Assembly: GCA_945864585.1 (NCBI GenBank)
Contig: CAMBCF010000008.1
Location: forward strand, 1 to 64,000
Origin: Bordetella parapertussis
GTDB lineage: Bacteria; Pseudomonadota; Gammaproteobacteria; Burkholderiales; SG8-41
Length of the DNA: 64,000 nucleotides
Direction of reading: 5' to 3'
Below are positions 59,659-64,000 of the stretch, piece after piece (positions within the stretch are counted from its first letter, which is position 1; every line of letters starts with the position of its first letter). A program made the position numbers and the translations under genes. Below the pieces are notes generated by a model, which was not told the origin of the DNA, made no database searches, and saw only the letters and a program-made list of their open reading frames with translations.

Positions 59659-60059
59659 GACGCGGTCCTGGTCAGCGCCTTGAACGCCGCGTAATCCCGA
59701 ATGTAATCGGCGACGTCATAGCAGCCGTCGGCCAGCACCAGCAATACACAGCCGGCTGAAAAATCATACATTTCGTGCCACACCATGGGATCGATATAGA
59801 GACCACGGTCGTTGTGCGCCAGCATCAGGTCTTCGCGACGCTTACCATCGTCGAGCAGCACCTTGCAGCTTCCGCTCACACACACCATCAGTTGCTTGAG
59901 CGTGTGATGCGCGTGTTTACCGCGGCGCACACCCGCGCGCGTGCCGAAAATATAGTAGGCGCGCTGAATCGCGAAAGGGATATTTTTTTGCCCTTCGATG
60001 GCGACCAGCCAGCCCAGATCATCGCCTTTGACCTCGAATTCGGCGTAGCGGGCCAACAT
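59655..60059 (-). CDS. WxcM-like/FdtA-type sugar 3,4-ketoisomerase
   Basis: RAYYIFGTRAGVRRGKHAHHTLKQLMVCVSGSCKVLLDDG...DRGLYIDPMVWHEMYDFS. Confidence 0.93.
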   Translation of the reverse strand: MLARYAEFEVKGDDLGWLVAIEGQKNIPFAIQRAYYIFGTRAGVRRGKHAHHTLKQLMVCVSGSCKVLLDDGKRREDLMLAHNDRGLYIDPMVWHEMYDFSAGCVLLVLADGCYDVADYIRDYAAFKALTRTAS

Positions 60060-60451
60060 CAGGCGTGGCCCTCTTTGCGCGTGTGCAGCCCGTCCAGACA
60101 CCAGCGCGAACCGAGGTAATTTACCGGCAGCATGATCAGCACCGTGGCGAATATCGCGATGCGCGAATGCCAGCCCAGGTAATCGATCAACGCCGTGTTG
60201 ACCCCACTGCCCGCCGCACCGGCAACAAGGTAAAACGCAGCAAATAGCATGAATCCGCGTGACGACATGCTACTGCCGAACACGTGCCGCGCATATAGAT
60301 AGTAGGCGGCAACCACGCCCGCTGCATAGGAAATTACGTAGGCCGGCAAATGCCCCATGAAGAACAATGCGGCCTGATAAATCAGCAATGAGATCAGTGT
60401 ATTGAGCGCGCCTGCCCCGGCAAATCGCGCGTAGCGCAGGGCGCTATTCAT
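60059..60451 (-). CDS. GtrA family protein
   Basis: MNSALRYARFAGAGALNTLISLLIYQAALFFMGHLPAYVISYAAGVVAAYYLYARHVF. Confidence 0.9.
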   Translation of the reverse strand: MNSALRYARFAGAGALNTLISLLIYQAALFFMGHLPAYVISYAAGVVAAYYLYARHVFGSSMSSRGFMLFAAFYLVAGAAGSGVNTALIDYLGWHSRIAIFATVLIMLPVNYLGSRWCLDGLHTRKEGHA

Positions 60452-61400
60452 GGCGCGGGCCGTCAGCCGCCGGGTACTGCATGCGCTCGCGCACCAGTCC
60501 CAATGGCCGCCGTTTGGTGTTCTCGTAGGCGCGCCACACATAACTCCCGACAATGCCCAGGCCCAACAGGATCAGTGAAGCCGAAAACAACAGGGTCACC
60601 ATGATGGCGGTGTATCCCGGCACCGCCACCAGATTCATCAAGCGCGCCACCAGCAGCGCTGCGCCCAGCAGCATGAATCCGACAGTGCCGGCAAAACCGA
60701 TAATCATCAACAGCGTAATTGGAATAGCCGTGAACGAAAAAATACTGTCGAGCAGGTAGGCCGCCTTCTTGCGCCAGGTCCAGCCGCTGCTGCCGTATTT
60801 GCGGGCGCGCCGCTGATAGGGCACCTGCGCGCGCGGGAATCCGATCCAGAACAATTGCGCGATCAGCGAGCTGTGGGCTTCATCGAGCTGCAGCAGCGCA
60901 TCACGCGCGCGGCGCGATACGGCGAACACATCCACACCGGATGCGGGTATTTCGGGTTGCACCAGAAACCGGTACAGCCGCCAGAAGAGGCGCGCGGAGA
61001 GCTGGCTCGCCACCGGATCGTCGCGTCCGCTGCGGGTGCCGATCGCCACATCGTGCCCTTGCGCGAGGCTTTTGAAAAACTCGACCATCAGTTCCGGCGG
61101 CTCCTGCAAATCCGCGGCCATCACCGCAATGAATTCGCCGCGCGCCGCCGCCAGCCCCGTGCGTACCGCCGTGAACGAGCCGAAATTGCGCGATAAGGCT
61201 ATCAACTGCGTCGCCACCGTAAACGCCGGCAGAAGCTCACACAGCCAGGCTTCGGAATGATCCGGGCTGCCATCAATCACAAAAACCGCTTCCAGTTCAC
61301 CCACAGTTTGATCCGCAATCTGACGCACCGCCTGCAGCACTTCCGGCAGGAATTCCTGGTTGCGGTAGATCGGAATAATCAGGGTGTGGCTGATGGGCAT
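60444..61400 (-). CDS. Glycosyltransferase family 2, GtrB/dolichol-phosphate type
   Basis: LIIPIYRNQEFLPEVLQAVRQIADQTVGELEAVFVIDGSPDHSEAW...MAADLQEPPELMVEFF; two C-terminal TMs. Confidence 0.93.
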   Translation of the reverse strand: MPISHTLIIPIYRNQEFLPEVLQAVRQIADQTVGELEAVFVIDGSPDHSEAWLCELLPAFTVATQLIALSRNFGSFTAVRTGLAAARGEFIAVMAADLQEPPELMVEFFKSLAQGHDVAIGTRSGRDDPVASQLSARLFWRLYRFLVQPEIPASGVDVFAVSRRARDALLQLDEAHSSLIAQLFWIGFPRAQVPYQRRARKYGSSGWTWRKKAAYLLDSIFSFTAIPITLLMIIGFAGTVGFMLLGAALLVARLMNLVAVPGYTAIMVTLLFSASLILLGLGIVGSYVWRAYENTKRRPLGLVRERMQYPAADGPRHE

Positions 61401-61460
61401 GGGCTACCGGGGCGTCTAAAGCTGATCGCGGTAATCAGTTGCAGGTGTTTGATTATACGG

Positions 61461-61707
61461 GATAATCCTAGAAACGGTAGTTGGACGGGGTGGAGCGTGC
61501 GGTTTTGGGGGTGCAGGGCAAGGCGCAGCGACGCGGAATGGTTGTTCCATTCCAAGGAGTTGCAACGCAGCCATGCGCCGCCAGAACCGTGCGATCCGCC
61601 CCGTAGCGCTGTCACCAAACGGGTGATCGTTGATAGCATGAAAAACTATAAGGCCATCAAGAGGTTGGTAGCATCGCGAGCGGTCAACTGCCGTTTCTAG
61701 GATAATT
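61461..61707. repeat. MITE-like element with ~24-bp terminal inverted repeats
   Basis: Left ataatcctagaaacggtagttgga, right (RC) attatcctagaaacggcagttgac; internal palindrome ggaatggttgttccattcc. Confidence 0.75.
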
Positions 61708-61743
61708 CTTGTGGCGATGTTTTGCCGCCGGAGCAGGCCTTCA

Positions 61744-62418
61744 TCACACCACGGCATCCCGCTGCACGCCACGGCGCACCAGCCGCGCCGGGTTTCCGCT
61801 GAGCACGCAATTCGGATCATTGAATTCGCCACGCACCACCGCTCCTGCGCCCATCACCGTGCGCGCCGCAAGGCGCGTGTCTTTCGCGATGATTGCACCA
61901 AAGCCCACCCACGCACGCTCGCCGATAATGATCGCGGCAGGTGGATTGATGCCGTTATTTTCGGCGTCGCGCAGCGCATGATAATCGTTGTCGACTATCG
62001 TCGCATCCCACGAGATCAGGGTGTCACGGCCTATCACGATTTGTTTGGCGCAGAACAAGGATACGCGGGCATTCATGTGGACATGGTCGCCGATGTCGAG
62101 CGCGCCGCTGCACACGATGCTGGCGCCCGGCCCGATGTGCACATCAGCGCCGAAACGCACCACGCCTTCCACGCGCCACACGCCGCGCCGGCCGCCATCG
62201 GGAAACACATCTACGTCAGCCGGACCCAGACGCACCGTGCCGAATTCATATTGCGCCAGTTCGACACGGCCACCCAGGCGCACCAGCGTCATGCGATGCG
62301 ACACCAGCACCGGCAGCCTGCACGCCTGCGCGAATGGAAAATATCGAAAATTGAAAATCAGCGTCTTGGGCAGACCCAGCAGTAGCCGCCACGCTTTGCC
62401 TGCCTCACGCAGCAGCAT
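61744..62418 (-). CDS. Left-handed beta-helix acyltransferase
   Basis: GVVRFGADVHIGPGASIVCSGALDIGDHVHMNARVSLFCAKQIVIGRDTLISWDATIVDND hexapeptide repeats. Confidence 0.88.
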   Translation of the reverse strand: MLLREAGKAWRLLLGLPKTLIFNFRYFPFAQACRLPVLVSHRMTLVRLGGRVELAQYEFGTVRLGPADVDVFPDGGRRGVWRVEGVVRFGADVHIGPGASIVCSGALDIGDHVHMNARVSLFCAKQIVIGRDTLISWDATIVDNDYHALRDAENNGINPPAAIIIGERAWVGFGAIIAKDTRLAARTVMGAGAVVRGEFNDPNCVLSGNPARLVRRGVQRDAVV

Positions 62419-64000
62419 CGCGCACCTGCGTGCTCACTTGCGTGCCCACCTGCGTGCTCACCTGCCCGGAGAACTGTATCTGATAAAGCTTCGCGTAGGT
62501 GCGCCCCTGGGCAAGCAGCTCACGATGTGTGCCTATCTCAACAATGCTTCCTTGGTCCAACACCACGATACGATCGGCGTTTTCGACGGTGGACAAGCGA
62601 TGCGCAATCACCAGCGTGGTGCGGCCCTGCATCAAGGTTTCGAGGGCGGCTTGCACATGGCGCTCGGATTCGGAATCGAGCGCAGAGGTGGCTTCGTCGA
62701 GCACCAGCAGCGGCGCATTTTTCAGCAGTGCACGCGCGATGGCGAGGCGCTGGCGTTGCCCGCCTGAAAGTTTGACGCCATTTTCACCGACGATGGTGGC
62801 GTAGCCCTGCGGCATCTGGCGGATGAATTCGCTGGCGTGTGCCGCATCGGCGGCGGCTTGAATCTGCGCCTCGGTAGCCCCGTTCATCGCGCCATAGGCG
62901 ATGTTCGCCGCCACCGTATCGTTGAACAGCACCACATCCTGACTCACCAGCGCGATGTTGGCGCGCAGGCTCGCGAGTTTTATGTCAGCCAGGTCGTGAC
63001 CGTCGAGCGTGATGCGCCCCGACGTGGGGCGGTAAAAGCACGGTACCAGATTGGCCACCGTGGATTTGCCCGCACCCGAAGCACCCACCAGCGCCACGGT
63101 TTCGCCCGGCTTGATGTGCAGATTGATGTTATCCAGCGCCTGCTGCTCCGCACCCTCGTAACGTAAGCCTATGTGTTCAAACACCAGTTCTCCGCGTGCG
63201 CGTGCAATGTTCAAACTGCCCGTGTCACGCTCGCCGGACTGATCCAGCAGCGCAAACACGCTTTCAGCCGCCGCCAGCCCGCGTTGCAGCGGTTCGTTCA
63301 CGCTGGTGACGCGCTTTAACGGCGCGGTCAGCATCAACATCGCGGCAAGAAACGACACAAAGCTGCCGACGGTAATCGAAGCATCGCGTGTAGCAAAAAA
63401 TATCATCGCTGCCAGCGCGCTGGCTGCAACCAACTGCACAAAGGGAACACTGGCGGCGGCGGCGGCGGCCTGCTTCATCAAAAAGCGCCGCACGCGATTG
63501 GTTTGCTGCCCAAAGCGCCCGGTTTCGTAGGCCTGCCCGCCATAAAGCTTGACGATTTTGTGCCCCTCGATGGCTTCCTGAATCACCTGTGTCACCTCGC
63601 CCATGGCATTTTGCACATCACGGCTGGTGTTACGCAGCCGTATGCTGACCAGGCGCACAATCAAAATAATCAACGGCGTCATCAACAGCGAAAGCAGGGT
63701 GAGCTGCCAGTTAAGCCAGAACATCCAGCTTAACAAACCGATAATCGCCACCCCGTCCTTGAATATCGCCACCAGCACGCTGGTGGCGGCGGCAGTCACC
63801 TGGGTCACATCAAACGTCAGTTTGGAAATCAGGTTGCCCGAAGCCTGATCGTCGTAATACGGCGTCGGCAACTCCAGCAGGCGCGCGAACATCTGCGCGC
63901 GCAAATCCATCACCAGCCGGTTGCCCACCCACGCCATGCAATATGACGCCGCGTATCCGGCGAGCCCGCGCACCACAAACAGCGCGATAATAATTAGCGG
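62405..64000 (-). CDS. msbA: ABC transporter permease/ATP-binding protein, MsbA-like; 5' end beyond right window edge
   Basis: Walker A LVGASGAGKSTVANLV, signature LSGGQRQRLAIARALL, Walker B LLVLDEATSALD; frame open to the end of the window. Confidence 0.93.
   Translation of the reverse strand, partial: PLIIIALFVVRGLAGYAASYCMAWVGNRLVMDLRAQMFARLLELPTPYYDDQASGNLISKLTFDVTQVTAAATSVLVAIFKDGVAIIGLLSWMFWLNWQLTLLSLLMTPLIILIVRLVSIRLRNTSRDVQNAMGEVTQVIQEAIEGHKIVKLYGGQAYETGRFGQQTNRVRRFLMKQAAAAAASVPFVQLVAASALAAMIFFATRDASITVGSFVSFLAAMLMLTAPLKRVTSVNEPLQRGLAAAESVFALLDQSGERDTGSLNIARARGELVFEHIGLRYEGAEQQALDNINLHIKPGETVALVGASGAGKSTVANLVPCFYRPTSGRITLDGHDLADIKLASLRANIALVSQDVVLFNDTVAANIAYGAMNGATEAQIQAAADAAHASEFIRQMPQGYATIVGENGVKLSGGQRQRLAIARALLKNAPLLVLDEATSALDSESERHVQAALETLMQGRTTLVIAHRLSTVENADRIVVLDQGSIVEIGTHRELLAQGRTYAKLYQIQFSGQVSTQVGTQVSTQVRDAAA

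Overview
This 64 kb, fairly GC-rich window looks like a betaproteobacterial chromosome segment. That affiliation is an inference from gene content and synteny; no rRNA or tRNA gene was recognised. From left to right it contains: a sulfatase running off the left edge; a 2-5 kb graveyard of decayed genes (an M20/MlrC chimera with two in-frame TAA stops, a truncated copy of the neighbouring periplasmic-binding-protein gene, and two toxin-antitoxin remnants); and a long housekeeping stretch (lipB-lipA, dacC, argB, slmA, moeB, ctpA, envC, gpmI, rhodanese-grxC-secB-gpsA, trmL-comF, bioB-F-H-C-D, the coxB-A-ctaG-coxC-surf1-ctaA-ctaB-sco operon, rpoH). It ends in a surface-polysaccharide region (glycosyltransferases, a two-gene MBOAT/SGNH-like cassette present twice in tandem, fdtA/fdtB-like sugar genes, an msbA-like ABC transporter running off the right edge). 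The most exciting signal is at 27239..27496. An otherwise perfect glutaredoxin-3 (grxC) reading frame has a single in-frame TGA exactly at the first Cys of the CPYC redox motif (UPYC). A plausible bacterial SECIS hairpin follows, with its apical-loop G about 18 nt after the UGA. The ORF track misses this gene entirely, and it is a candidate selenocysteine glutaredoxin. Other recurrent patterns are: (i) tandem-repeat-armed palindromes that form the start or end of several genes; (ii) three toxin-antitoxin remnants in which the toxin is broken and the antitoxin is intact; (iii) two MITE-like elements with imperfect terminal inverted repeats; (iv) an AT-rich TTTNTAAACRAAT motif recurring upstream of unrelated genes.
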